The notes under the pieces: model-generated
Told to the model about the DNA's origin: nothing
What the model saw: the letters and a program-made list of their open reading frames with translations, nothing else
Databases searched by the model: none
Program-made: the position numbers and the translations under genes
Part shown: one piece after another, positions 8,279 to 18,448 of the stretch
Numbering within the stretch: the first letter of the stretch is position 1
How the letters are laid out: each line of letters opens with the position of its first letter
NCBI RefSeq assembly: GCF_004365915.1
Contig: NZ_SODI01000001.1
Span: 2,294,001 to 2,358,000, forward strand
Direction of reading: 5' to 3'
DNA: 64,000 nt
Source: Cryobacterium psychrophilum
GTDB taxonomy: Bacteria > Actinomycetota > Actinomycetes > Actinomycetales > Microbacteriaceae

Positions 8279-8307
8279 GGCCGGGAATCCAGTGGATTCC
8301 CGGCCTT
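8277..8307. terminator. Strong bidirectional terminator
   Basis: Perfect 14-bp stem, AAGGCCGGGAATCC (8277-8290) with GGATTCCCGGCCTT (8294-8307), loop AGT. It separates the convergent Nudix/ZIP-remnant and D-2-hydroxyacid dehydrogenase transcripts. Confidence 0.85.
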
Positions 8308-8323
8308 CCGGCAGTTCTGACCC

Positions 8324-8355
8324 GAACGAACGAACGAACGAACGAACGAACGAAC
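8324..8355. repeat. Tetranucleotide microsatellite (GAAC)8
   Basis: Eight perfect GAAC units directly 3' of the dehydrogenase stop codon (TGA, 8364-8366 on the minus strand) and just after the terminator. It lies outside any coding frame, so length change would alter only the 3' untranslated region. Confidence 0.9.
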
Positions 8356-8363
8356 GCGCGGGG

Positions 8364-9359
8364 TCAGCGCGGGTCGACCACCGGTAGGGTCTCGGGCTCG
8401 CCCGTTCGAACCAGCGAAATGACGTTCTGCGCCTGGATGCGCACATACTCCGCGAGCGTGTGCTCGGAGAGGAACCCTACGTGAGGCGTCACGATCGTGC
8501 GATCGTGCGTGATCAGCGGATGATCGGGGGGAGCCGGCTCGGTGTCGAGAACGTCGAGCCCAGCCGCGGTGATCTGGCCGCTGTCCAGCGCTTCCACGAG
8601 GGCCGTCGTGTCGATCAGTTGACCGCGGCTCACGTTGATGAGGTAGCTGCCGGGCTTCATGCGCGAGATCGACTCGGCGTTGATCACGTGGTGGGTTTCG
8701 GGCGTCAGCGGTAGGTGCAGGGAGAGCACATCGGCCGAGGCGAGCACTTCATCCAAACCGGCCAGGCGCACGCCGAGCGACTCCAGGTGCGCAGCAGCCT
8801 CCTGGTTCTGCGCGACGTACGGGTCGTAACCGACGATCTGGCCGAACAGGGGCGACGCGAACTCGGCCAGCTTCGCGCCGATGCGACCCAGCCCCATCAG
8901 GCCCAGCGTCTTCTGGCTCAGGCGGGGAGGGGTCACCGCCGGACGCGCGTTCCAGTCGATGCCGATGACGCGCTCGAAGAAGGGCAGATCCCGAACTGTC
9001 GCCAGAATGAGTCCGAGCGCGTGCGTGGCGACCTCTTCGCTGGCCACGCCGGGCAGGTTGGTCACCCACACGCCCGCGGCCCTCGCCGCATCGAGATCGA
9101 TGTGGTCGAAACCCATGGAGATGAGCGAGATGACGCGCAGGTCCGGCAGGCCCGCGATCACGCGTTCCGGAATGGGCGCGTACCCCACGAGCAGGGCCTG
9201 GGCGCCCTGGGCCTCGGCGAGGATGCGATCCGGGTCGAGGGTCTCGAGGAATCGAACCTCGAAGCCGCTCTGCTCCAGTAAGCGGATGCCCGGGGTCGGG
9301 TCGATGTCCTCATTGTCGGTGTAGATCGCGAGTGGCTTGCGCTCCGGCACCGCCATCAC
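8364..9359 (-). CDS. NAD-dependent D-2-hydroxyacid dehydrogenase
   Basis: 331 aa. A Rossmann NAD-binding motif [15 protein letters not shown] lies near residue 150. The catalytic triad of the family is visible: Arg in [10 protein letters not shown], Glu in [12 protein letters not shown] and His in VTPHVGFLS. It interconverts a 2-oxoacid and a D-2-hydroxyacid in the cytosol. It is the last gene of an operon behind an amino-acid-type ABC importer, overlapping the ATPase gene by 4 nt, so it probably processes the imported compound or its oxoacid. Exact substrate unknown. Confidence 0.87.
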   Translation of the reverse strand: MMAVPERKPLAIYTDNEDIDPTPGIRLLEQSGFEVRFLETLDPDRILAEAQGAQALLVGYAPIPERVIAGLPDLRVISLISMGFDHIDLDAARAAGVWVTNLPGVASEEVATHALGLILATVRDLPFFERVIGIDWNARPAVTPPRLSQKTLGLMGLGRIGAKLAEFASPLFGQIVGYDPYVAQNQEAAAHLESLGVRLAGLDEVLASADVLSLHLPLTPETHHVINAESISRMKPGSYLINVSRGQLIDTTALVEALDSGQITAAGLDVLDTEPAPPDHPLITHDRTIVTPHVGFLSEHTLAEYVRIQAQNVISLVRTGEPETLPVVDPR

Positions 9360-10120
9360 AGAACCTTGGAGAGGAACGACTGCGTGCGCGGATGCTGCGG
9401 GTTGGACAGCACGTCTTTGGGAGCGCCCTGCTCGACGACGACTCCGCCGTCCATGAAGACGAGGTGATCGCCGACCTCGCGGGCGAAGCCGACCTCGTGG
9501 GTAACCACGATCATTGTCATGCCGCTCGTGGCCAGATCGCGCATGACATCAAGCACCTCACCGACCAGTTCCGGGTCGAGGGCGCTGGTGGGCTCATCGA
9601 AGAGCATGAGCGTGGGCTTCATGGCCAGGGCGCGGGCGATCGCCACGCGCTGCTGCTGGCCGCCGGAGAGCTGCGACGGGAACTTGTGCGCCTGGTCGGC
9701 GAGACCGACCCGTTCCAGCAGCTGCAGGGCGTGTTCCCTGACCTCTTTCTTCTGCTCGCGTCGGACATCCATCGGAGCCAGCATCACATTCTGCAGCGCA
9801 GTCATGTGGGCGAAGAGGTTGAAGCGCTGGAACACCATGCCGATGTCGCGGCGCTGGTCCGCGACCTCGTTCTCGTTCAGCTCGTATAGCTTGCCTGCCC
9901 GCTCGCGGTACCCGACAAGCTGGCCGTCAACGGACAGTCGGCCCGCGTCGATGCGTTCCAAGTGGTTGATGCAGCGCAGGAAGGTGGACTTCCCAGAGCC
10001 GGACGGTCCGAGCAGGCAGAAGACCTGGCCGGTGCGGACCTCGAGGTCGATGCCCTTGAGCACCTCAACGTGGCCGAATGACTTGTGGACGTTTTCTGCT
10101 TTGACCATGGGGGTGCTCAT
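9356..10120 (-). CDS. Polar amino acid ABC transporter, ATP-binding protein
   Basis: 254 aa. Walker [13 protein letters not shown], signature [15 protein letters not shown], Walker [13 protein letters not shown] and H-loop VVTHEVGFA are all intact. It has the length and layout of GlnQ/HisP-type ATPases that energise import of polar amino acids or opines. It overlaps its permease gene (4 nt) and the dehydrogenase gene (4 nt). Confidence 0.92.
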   Translation of the reverse strand: MSTPMVKAENVHKSFGHVEVLKGIDLEVRTGQVFCLLGPSGSGKSTFLRCINHLERIDAGRLSVDGQLVGYRERAGKLYELNENEVADQRRDIGMVFQRFNLFAHMTALQNVMLAPMDVRREQKKEVREHALQLLERVGLADQAHKFPSQLSGGQQQRVAIARALAMKPTLMLFDEPTSALDPELVGEVLDVMRDLATSGMTMIVVTHEVGFAREVGDHLVFMDGGVVVEQGAPKDVLSNPQHPRTQSFLSKVL

Positions 10121-11070
10121 GAGCCCGCTCCACCTTTCGTGTCGACGATGGGCTGGTCGACCGGGGGAGCCACCGGGGAGGTGGCTCGGCCCGGCTTGAG
10201 ATTACGCAGTACTCGCTGACGGCGAGGCGCCGTGCCGGCGACCCCCCGGGCGAACCGTTTCTCCAGGCGCATCTGGATCAGCGTTGAGATCGTCGTCAGG
10301 GCGAGATACCAAATACTGGCGACGATGAGCAACTCGAAGATGTAGAAGTTACGCGATGAGATGACCTGTGCCCGGTTGAGCAGGTCCGGCGCCGCGATGA
10401 CGGTGACGAGCGATGTCATCTTCAGCATGGTGATGACTTGATTGCCCATCGGCGGAATGATGACCCGCATGGCCTGCGGCAGCACGATCTTGAACATGGT
10501 TGACCGGCGACGCATCCCGAGCGCCATGGAGGCTTCGCTCTGGCCGTGGTCGACCGACAGGATGCCACCACGAACGATCTCCGCCATGTAGGCGCCTTCG
10601 TTGAGGCCGAGACCCAGCAGCGCGGCCACGAAGGCAGTGATCACCGTGTTCGTGTCGAGACTGAACTCGCCCAGCCCGAGCCTCGGAAAGAACAGGGCCA
10701 TGTTGAACCAGAGCAGCAACTGGACGAGCACCGGGGTGCCACGGAAGACCCAGATGTATCCGCCCGCCACCGAGTTCAGGACCCGGTTCGGCGACAGGCG
10801 CATGACCGCCACGGAGACGCCCAGGATGACGCCGATGATCATCGAGAGAATGGTCAGGGAAATGGTGACCCAGAGTCCGCTCAGGATGGTCGGGCCGAAT
10901 AGATTCGCCGCGATGACAGACCAGTTCAGGTTGTCATTCGTAGCGACGGCATACAGGAACGCGGCCAGCACGGCGACCACGATGACGCCCGAGATCTGCT
11001 GTCCCCAGTGCCGAACCGGGATGGCGCGGATCGGTGTCTTCGTACCGCTGGACGCCGGCTGGCCGTCCAT
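10117..11070 (-). CDS. Polar amino acid ABC transporter, permease
   Basis: 317 aa with an N-terminal cytoplasmic stretch, about six to seven membrane helices and the HisM/GlnP-type signature [20 protein letters not shown] followed by the EAA loop. A hydrophilic C-terminal tail of about 50 residues is longer than usual. Its start touches the binding-protein gene (1-nt overlap), so all four genes are translationally coupled. Confidence 0.9.
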   Translation of the reverse strand: MDGQPASSGTKTPIRAIPVRHWGQQISGVIVVAVLAAFLYAVATNDNLNWSVIAANLFGPTILSGLWVTISLTILSMIIGVILGVSVAVMRLSPNRVLNSVAGGYIWVFRGTPVLVQLLLWFNMALFFPRLGLGEFSLDTNTVITAFVAALLGLGLNEGAYMAEIVRGGILSVDHGQSEASMALGMRRRSTMFKIVLPQAMRVIIPPMGNQVITMLKMTSLVTVIAAPDLLNRAQVISSRNFYIFELLIVASIWYLALTTISTLIQMRLEKRFARGVAGTAPRRQRVLRNLKPGRATSPVAPPVDQPIVDTKGGAGS

Positions 11071-11990
11071 TAGAGCGTGCCGCCGTTGACGGTGACGTCG
11101 GTGACGGCGCCGGAGCCCAGGTCGTGCTCGTCGAGGATGGACTGGTACGTGCCGTTGGCGATCAGCTTCTCGACCGTTGCCTGGACCGTGTCCCGAAGCT
11201 CGGCGTCATCCTTGCCGAACATCGGACCCATGAGGACGGGCAGGAGGGGCTGGTCGTTGCCGATCTCGAACTTGCCCTTGCCGCCTTCGGCCTGGGCGTT
11301 GTAGCGCGCGACGGCGTCCTGCGAGAAGGAGGCGTCGGCGCGTCCGCTGTGCACCTGCAGCATGGCGTCGGCGTCCGTGGCGAGAGCCGTCACGGTGATG
11401 GGGTTGCCTGAGCACTCCTCGGTGTTGAACTTCTCCAGCAGGCTGACCTGGGTCGAGCCTTCCAGGGCGGCGACCTTGAGGCCGCACATGTCCTCGACGG
11501 TCTTGACGTTCTTCGGGTTGCCGGCCGGCACGACGATGCCCTGTCCGGTCAGGAAGTAGTCGACGAAGTCGTACTTGGCCTGACGCGCCGTGGTGTCGGT
11601 CATCGCGGCAACGACGACGTCGATGCGCTTGGCGTCGAGGGCCGGGAGCAGCCCGTCGAAGGCCATGTTCGTGACCTTCACCTTGAGGCCGAGTTCGGCG
11701 CCGATGGCGTTGAACAGGGCCATGTCGAGGCCAACCACCGTGGTGTTGTCCGCGTCGAGGTACTCGAAGGGCGGGTAGAACGCCTCGGTGCCGACCTTGA
11801 GAACGCCGGCTTCCCTGATGTCCGCGGGGAGCATGGCGGCGAGTGTGGAGTCCGCGGTCTTCGACGGGGCCTTGTCGGCCGCCTTGTCACCGGCGCCCGT
11901 GGCGCACCCGGCAAGAACGGTCGAGGCGATCGCGAACGCCGCCCCGAGAATAATGGCCTTTCGAGTACTGCGCTTCTTCATGGACAACAT
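11070..11990 (-). CDS. Polar amino acid ABC transporter, substrate-binding lipoprotein
   Basis: 306 aa from ATG 11990 (MLSMKKRSTRK), chosen because AAGGAGGAG lies just upstream; an in-frame ATG at 12023 is less likely. Signal peptide with lipobox STVLAGC (Cys about 29), then a type II solute-binding fold (VGTEAFYPPFEYLD). Anchored outside the membrane, it feeds the permease. The ligand is not evident; the adjacent oxoacid-processing enzymes point to an amino acid or its guanidino/oxo derivative (inference). Confidence 0.9.
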   Translation of the reverse strand: MLSMKKRSTRKAIILGAAFAIASTVLAGCATGAGDKAADKAPSKTADSTLAAMLPADIREAGVLKVGTEAFYPPFEYLDADNTTVVGLDMALFNAIGAELGLKVKVTNMAFDGLLPALDAKRIDVVVAAMTDTTARQAKYDFVDYFLTGQGIVVPAGNPKNVKTVEDMCGLKVAALEGSTQVSLLEKFNTEECSGNPITVTALATDADAMLQVHSGRADASFSQDAVARYNAQAEGGKGKFEIGNDQPLLPVLMGPMFGKDDAELRDTVQATVEKLIANGTYQSILDEHDLGSGAVTDVTVNGGTL

Positions 11991-12024
11991 GACTCCTCCT
12001 TGAGCATTGAGTGGGGGCATCACT

Positions 12025-12063
12025 TCACGTGATGATCAAACGATATTGCATGATTGTAGAACA
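12025..12063. promoter_or_regulatory. Divergent promoter with candidate operators
   Basis: Between the ABC operon and the ThDP enzyme gene lie a TCACGTGA palindrome (12025-12032) and TGTAGAACA (12055-12063), a TGT-N3-ACA core like FadR/FCD-type GntR operators. The GntR gene at 13796-14452 is the natural candidate regulator. Both assignments are tentative. Confidence 0.35.
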
Positions 12064-12106
12064 TTTGAACTCGCCATGCGCAAAATTGTCCTACGATGGA
12101 GCAATT

Positions 12107-13732
12107 ATGACGATAAATCAGACTGACGCGACCCGAACCGCCCTCCACCGGAACGGCGGTTCGGCTGTGGCCGAGACGTTGCACAAGCACGGTGTTGACT
12201 TGATCTTCGGCATCCCGGGCACGCACAACCTCGAGATCTATCGACATCTGGTGCGCCTGGGCATCAGGCCCGTCACGCATCGCCACGAGCAGGGCGCCGG
12301 CTACGCGGCCGACGGCTACAGCCAGGTCGCAGGCAAGCCGGGCGTCGTCATCACGACCAGCGGTCCGGCCACGCTGAACGCGATGGTCGCCGCCGGAACC
12401 TCCTACGCGGAATCCCGTCCGGTGCTCATCATCTCCTCGGGCCTTCCTTCCGGCACCGAGTACCTCGACGGTGGCGAACTCCACGACACGAAGGACACCC
12501 TCGCCGCGATGGCGAGCATGACCGAGTGGAGCACGAGGGCAAACACGCCGCAGGAAGCAACCGAGGCGATCGCGCATGCCTTCGAGGTCTTGGCCACGGG
12601 GCGGCCGCGCCCGGTCTATGTGGAGATCCCGTGCGACGTGCTCGGGCAGGACTGGGACGGCGAGGTCGCCACGGCTGGCGATATCGTGACGCCGGCGCTC
12701 GACGAAGCCCTGGTGCAGCAGGCGACGCTGCTGCTCGGCGGCGCCACGCGCCCGGCAATCATCGCCGGTGGAGGGGCCCGCGGGGCCGACGAGCAGGTTC
12801 GCCTGCTCGCCGAGCGGCTCTCGGCCCCCGTGATCTCGACCTGCAACGGCAAGGGAGTGCTGTCGGAGGATCACGCGCTCTCTCTCGGGGCCAACATTCG
12901 ACTCAAGTCGGCCCAGGAATGGCTGGCCGGCAGTGACGCACTGCTGGTCGTGGGTAGCGAGCTTGGCGACTCCGACCTCTGGGAAGGGAAGATCACGTCG
13001 CCGAATGTGATCCGGATCGACATCGCCGAGAGCCAGTTGACGCTGAACGCCCCGGCGCGGATCGCGATCCACGCGGATGCCACGGAGGCTCTCTCGGCGA
13101 TCGTCGCGAGCCTGGCCGAGCAGGAGGCTCCCGCGGCACCCACAGAATCGGCAGCCCGCGACCTGGCCGAGGTCAAGGCTGCCCTCGCCGCCGAGGCTCG
13201 GGCCGACGGTGAGACCTGGTTCGAGTTGAACGACGAGCTCCGCAGGGCGCTGCCCGCGGACACGATCATCGCGGGCGACTCATCACAGGTCACATACATG
13301 GGGACGGTGCATTTCTTCCCGGTTCCGTCGAAGAACTCGTTCCTTTACATGCCCCGCGTTGCGACGCTCGGCTACGCCCTCCCTGCCGCAATCGGAGCGA
13401 AGGTTGCCAAGCCCGACGCGCCCGTCGTCGCACTCCTAGGAGATGGCGCGCTCATGTTCTCCATCCAGGAGCTGGTTACCGCGGTCGAGCAGGGACTCTC
13501 GATCGTCGTCGTGGTCGCCAACAACGGCGGCTACCGCGAGATCCGGGACCAGCAGGCGGCGCGGGGGATCGCCCCGGTCGGAGTCGACCTGCACGTTCCC
13601 GACTTGGTTGCCCTGGCCAACGCGATCGGAGCGACCGGCGAGCGCGCAGAGAACGCGCAGGATGCTGCCACTCGTGCCCGGGCGGCCCTCGGCCGCCGGG
13701 GTCCCACAGTGATCTGCCTCGACTTCCCGTAG
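12107..13732 (+). CDS. ThDP-dependent 2-oxoacid decarboxylase (acetolactate synthase-like)
   Basis: 541 aa from ATG 12107, seven bases after GGAG; the frame is open further upstream but lacks a ribosome site there. N-terminal domain has GIPGTHNLEIY and the activating glutamate in HRHEQGAGYAADGY; C-terminal ThDP motif GDGALMFSIQELVTA ends in ANNGG. The GTHNLE / HRHEQGA combination resembles 5-guanidino-2-oxopentanoate (2-ketoarginine) decarboxylases more than acetolactate synthases (recalled similarity). Divergent from the importer/dehydrogenase operon, suggesting one catabolic unit. Confidence 0.8.
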   Translation: MTINQTDATRTALHRNGGSAVAETLHKHGVDLIFGIPGTHNLEIYRHLVRLGIRPVTHRHEQGAGYAADGYSQVAGKPGVVITTSGPATLNAMVAAGTSYAESRPVLIISSGLPSGTEYLDGGELHDTKDTLAAMASMTEWSTRANTPQEATEAIAHAFEVLATGRPRPVYVEIPCDVLGQDWDGEVATAGDIVTPALDEALVQQATLLLGGATRPAIIAGGGARGADEQVRLLAERLSAPVISTCNGKGVLSEDHALSLGANIRLKSAQEWLAGSDALLVVGSELGDSDLWEGKITSPNVIRIDIAESQLTLNAPARIAIHADATEALSAIVASLAEQEAPAAPTESAARDLAEVKAALAAEARADGETWFELNDELRRALPADTIIAGDSSQVTYMGTVHFFPVPSKNSFLYMPRVATLGYALPAAIGAKVAKPDAPVVALLGDGALMFSIQELVTAVEQGLSIVVVVANNGGYREIRDQQAARGIAPVGVDLHVPDLVALANAIGATGERAENAQDAATRARAALGRRGPTVICLDFP

Positions 13733-13741
13733 CAGCGGCCT

Positions 13742-13780
13742 GTTGTTCTTCCCCCGCCGCCGGTGCGGGGGAAGAACAAC
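13742..13780. terminator. Bidirectional terminator
   Basis: Perfect 16-bp stem GTTGTTCTTCCCCCGC (13742-13757) with its complement at 13765-13780 and a 7-nt loop, between the convergent ThDP-enzyme and GntR genes. Confidence 0.85.
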
Positions 13781-13795
13781 CCGGCGTCATGGCGT

Positions 13796-14452
13796 CTAGG
13801 CCTTGACGGCGTCGAGCCGGGCCTGCAGCCGACGAATGGTCAGGTTGATGTGCTGCTCGACGTAGCCTGCGGCGGCGGCGCGGTCCTGGACGGCGATCGC
13901 CTCGTAGATGCGGCGATGTTCGTCGAGGAAGAACTCGTCCTCTGCATAGTCGAGACGCGATGCGGCGAGGGCGTTGAGGAAGAAGGAGAGCTCAACCGCG
14001 ATCTGGGCGTAGAAGGCGTCGATGCGCTCGCTGCCGAAATTGTGAACGGTGGCGGCATGGAACGCGAGGTCCTTCTCGACGATTTCGCGGTTGTCGCCTC
14101 CCGCTGCCGCGAGCTCCAGGTCGTCCAGCGCCGACTTGATGCCGGCGGTGACTTCAGCGTTGGCCGGCAGGGAGACGGCGCCCACTTCAAGTCCGCGGCG
14201 AGCGTCGTAGAGGTTGATGAGCGCATCCTTGGTTGGCTCGGCGACGATGGACCCGTGGTGCATCTCGTGGCGGATGAGTCGGCTCTGGCCGAGCAGCAGC
14301 ACCGCTTCGCGAACGGTATTGCGGGAGACGCCGAGAGTGGTGGCGATCGCGTTCTCCCGCAGTGGAGTGCCGGGTTTCAGATCACCGTTGAGGATCAGTG
14401 TCGTGATGTGATCGCGCACGTGTTCCGCGGTACTGACGCGCTGAACGGACAT
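13796..14452 (-). CDS. GntR-family regulator, FadR/FCD type
   Basis: 218 aa from ATG 14452 (MSVQRVSTAEHVRDHI), which has AAGGG nine bases upstream; in-frame ATGs at 14470 and 14494 are alternatives. Winged HTH with LRENAIATTLGVSRNTVREAVLLL, then an all-helical FCD effector domain that in this family binds metal through Asp/His residues (DLAFHAATV, DEHRRIYEAI). Likely regulator of the neighbouring ThDP-enzyme/ABC operons. The ORF continues upstream to 14617, but there it overlaps the antisense remnant of an alcohol dehydrogenase and is not credible. Confidence 0.85.
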   Translation of the reverse strand: MSVQRVSTAEHVRDHITTLILNGDLKPGTPLRENAIATTLGVSRNTVREAVLLLGQSRLIRHEMHHGSIVAEPTKDALINLYDARRGLEVGAVSLPANAEVTAGIKSALDDLELAAAGGDNREIVEKDLAFHAATVHNFGSERIDAFYAQIAVELSFFLNALAASRLDYAEDEFFLDEHRRIYEAIAVQDRAAAAGYVEQHINLTIRRLQARLDAVKA

Positions 14453-14499
14453 CTTAGTCAACCCTTGCATGGACGCCAGTCTATCCGCGTTCATCGCAT

Positions 14500-14516
14500 T
14501 GTTGTATCGTCCAACA
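14500..14516. promoter_or_regulatory. Candidate operator in the GntR promoter
   Basis: TGTTG-N7-CAACA inverted repeat 48 bp upstream of the chosen GntR start. Placement fits autoregulation; binding is not shown. Confidence 0.35.
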
Positions 14517-14572
14517 TTAGGACCGCACTCGGCGCGTCGGCGCCTCCGGTTATGGGCGCCGGACTCGGCAAC

Positions 14573-14704
14573 GAGGGTGCAGATCGGCGCCGCAGATCGT
14601 GGTCGTATGCACCGCACGACGACATCGGTGGGATTCTCTAGCTGGGGGTCGGGAACGTCGGTCCAGGACTTCGGACCGGGGCCGCTATAGGCAAATGCCT
14701 TCGA
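14573..14704 (-). pseudogene. Alcohol dehydrogenase 5'-end remnant
   Basis: Reverse strand reads KAFAYSGPGPKSWTDVPDPQ, then LENPTDVVVR, a one-base deletion, then TTTICGADLH. This is the N-terminus of the intact zinc alcohol dehydrogenase at 25310-26365 (KALVYGGPGLKSWTDVPDPQ). The start ATG is replaced by TCG, and homology stops around codon 42. A dead partial copy, abutting the 70-bp repeat and the betT leader. Confidence 0.8.
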
Positions 14705-14714
14705 AACTCGCTGT

Positions 14715-14784
14715 ACCGATAATCCTCGGCTTTTGTTAGACTATGTGAGTTCTGGCCTTCATTGCAGGGGAGGGACGCGTCGCT
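14715..14784. repeat. 70-bp dispersed repeat, copy 2 (betT leader)
   Basis: Partner of 4052-4121 (58/70 identical, ungapped). Here it lies 10 bp from the alcohol dehydrogenase remnant and ends 18 bp before the BCCT start codon, so it should contain part of that gene's promoter or leader. The CCGATAATCCTCGG inverted repeat is at 14716-14729. Confidence 0.75.
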
Positions 14785-14802
14785 CCAACAGTAAGGTTCC
14801 AC

Positions 14803-16907
14803 ATGTCTCAGCCTGCCCACATTTCCACTCAGGCTGACGAAGCCCCGTCCCGGGTCAATAAGACGGTGTTCTTCGGTTCCGCGAGTGGCATCATCGCCAT
14901 AGCGCTGTGGGCTATTCTCGCCCCCGACAACGCGAGCACGGTCATCGGTGCGGTTGTGGGTTGGGTGTCCACCAACCTCGGCTGGTACTACTTCCTGATC
15001 GTCACCCTCGTGCTCGCCTTCGTGATCTACATCGCCCTGTCCCGGGTCGGCAAGACCCGGCTGGGGCCGGACCACTCGCGTCCGCAATACAGCCTGTTCA
15101 CCTGGACCGCGATGCTCTTCGCGGCCGGGATTGGCATCGACCTGATGTTCTTCTCCGTGTCCGAACCGGTCACCCAGTTCCTGGCCCCGCCCAGCGGCGA
15201 CGGGAGCACCGTCGAAGCCGCCCGCCAGGCCATGGTCTGGACCCTCTTTCACTACGGAATCACCGGTTGGGCACTCTACGCCCTGATGGGCCTGGCCCTC
15301 GGATACTTCGCCTACCGGCAGAACCTGCCGCTGAGCATCCGGTCCGCCCTATACCCCATCTTCGGCAAGCGCATCCACGGCCCGATCGGGCACGCCGTCG
15401 ACATCGCCGCGATCCTCGGCACCATCTTCGGTATCGCCACGAGCCTCGGCATCGGCGTCGCCCAGCTCAACTACGGCCTGACGTTCATGTTCGGCACCCC
15501 GCAGTCCATGTTCGTGCAGGGCTCCCTGATCGCCCTTTCGGTCGTGATGGCGACGGTGTCGGCCGTGACCGGCGTGGAGCGCGGCATCCGTCGCCTCTCC
15601 GAACTGAACGTGCTGCTGTCAGTCGCACTCATGCTGTTCGTGCTCGTGGCGGGCAACACCGCGTTTCTGCTCGACAGCATCGTGCAGAACGTCGGTGACA
15701 CGCTCAGCCGCTTCCCCGCCATGACGCTCAACACCTTTTCCTACGACCGGCCCGACGACTGGATGAACGCGTGGACGCTGTTCTTCTGGGCCTGGTGGAT
15801 CGCCTGGGCACCGTTTGTGGGACTGTTCCTCGCCCGCATTTCCCGCGGCCGCACCATACGTCAGTTCGTTTCCGGCGTGCTCGTTGTGCCGTTCGCGTTC
15901 ATCCTGCTCTGGATCGCCGTCTTCGGCAACAGTGCGCTGGCCATCGTCATCGGCGGTGACGCCGGCTTCGGTGAAATCGCGATGAACTCGCCGGAGAGGG
16001 CCTTCTACTCACTCCTCGACCAATTCCCGATGGCCCCGGTGAGCGCCGGCATCGCCACCTTCACCGGCCTGCTCTTCTACGTCACGTCGGCCGACTCCGG
16101 CGCGCTCGTGATGTCCAACTTCACCTCGCACCTGAAGAACTCCGAATCGGACGGCCCGAAGTGGCTGCGGATCTTCTGGGCGGTGACCACCGGCGTGCTG
16201 ACCCTAGCGATGCTCCTCGTGGGTGGTATCCCGGTGCTGCAGAACGCCACCATCATCATGGGCCTGCCGTTCTCGGCGGTGCTGCTGTTGATCATGCTGG
16301 GCCTGTACAAGGCCCTGCGCGTGGAACAAACCGTCGCGGACAGCTATCGGGTCAGTCTGCCCGGGCTGCTCTCCGGCCACAGCGGCGACCCGGCCCGCGC
16401 ACGCAACTGGCGCCAGCGCCTCACCCGGGCGATGAGCTACCCCGGCCAGCGCCAGGCCGAGCGCTTCGTCACCACCGTGGCGCAGCCGGCGCTGCAGGAG
16501 GTGAGCGATGAACTCCGTGCCCAGGGCGCCGAAGTCACCCTGACCGAAGATGTCGTCAAGGGGCTGCAGATCCCGCACGTCGACCTGCACGTCTCAATGG
16601 GCGACGAGCGCGGGTTCAAGTACCAGATCTACCCGGTGCAGCTCGACATTCCCACGTACGCCGTGCGCAGCACGTCAGAGCAGGGCAAGTACTACCGCAT
16701 GGAGGTGTTCTCCCTCGAGGGCAGCCACGGCTACGACCTGATGGGGTACAGCAAAGAGCAGGTCATCACCGACGTGCTCGACCACTACGAGACACACCTG
16801 GAATTCCTGCACCTCAATCGTAGCGAGCCAGGCAATACTGCCTTGGCTCAGGACCAGGCGGCCAAGGACAACTGGGAAGCCGATTTTGATTCTGAAGACG
16901 TGAAGAA

Positions 16908-16911
<4 letters not shown>
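14803..16911 (+). CDS. BCCT-family choline/betaine transporter
   Basis: 702 aa, twelve predicted helices in about the first 520 residues, with the family's tryptophan-rich segment FFWAWWIAWAPFVGLFLARI. A hydrophilic C-terminal extension of about 175 residues follows, as in osmotically regulated members such as BetT. Ion-coupled uptake of choline or betaine across the cytoplasmic membrane. First gene of a choline-to-betaine operon; its stop overlaps the betB start by 4 nt. Leader contains the 70-bp dispersed repeat. Confidence 0.9.
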
Positions 16912-18425
<1,514 letters not shown>

Positions 18426-18448
18426 GCGTCGCTGGAGGAGTGACAGAC

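Noticed and set aside
14495..14617. N-terminal extension of the GntR protein
   Set aside because: Translation is arginine-rich and overlaps the antisense alcohol dehydrogenase remnant; no ribosome site.
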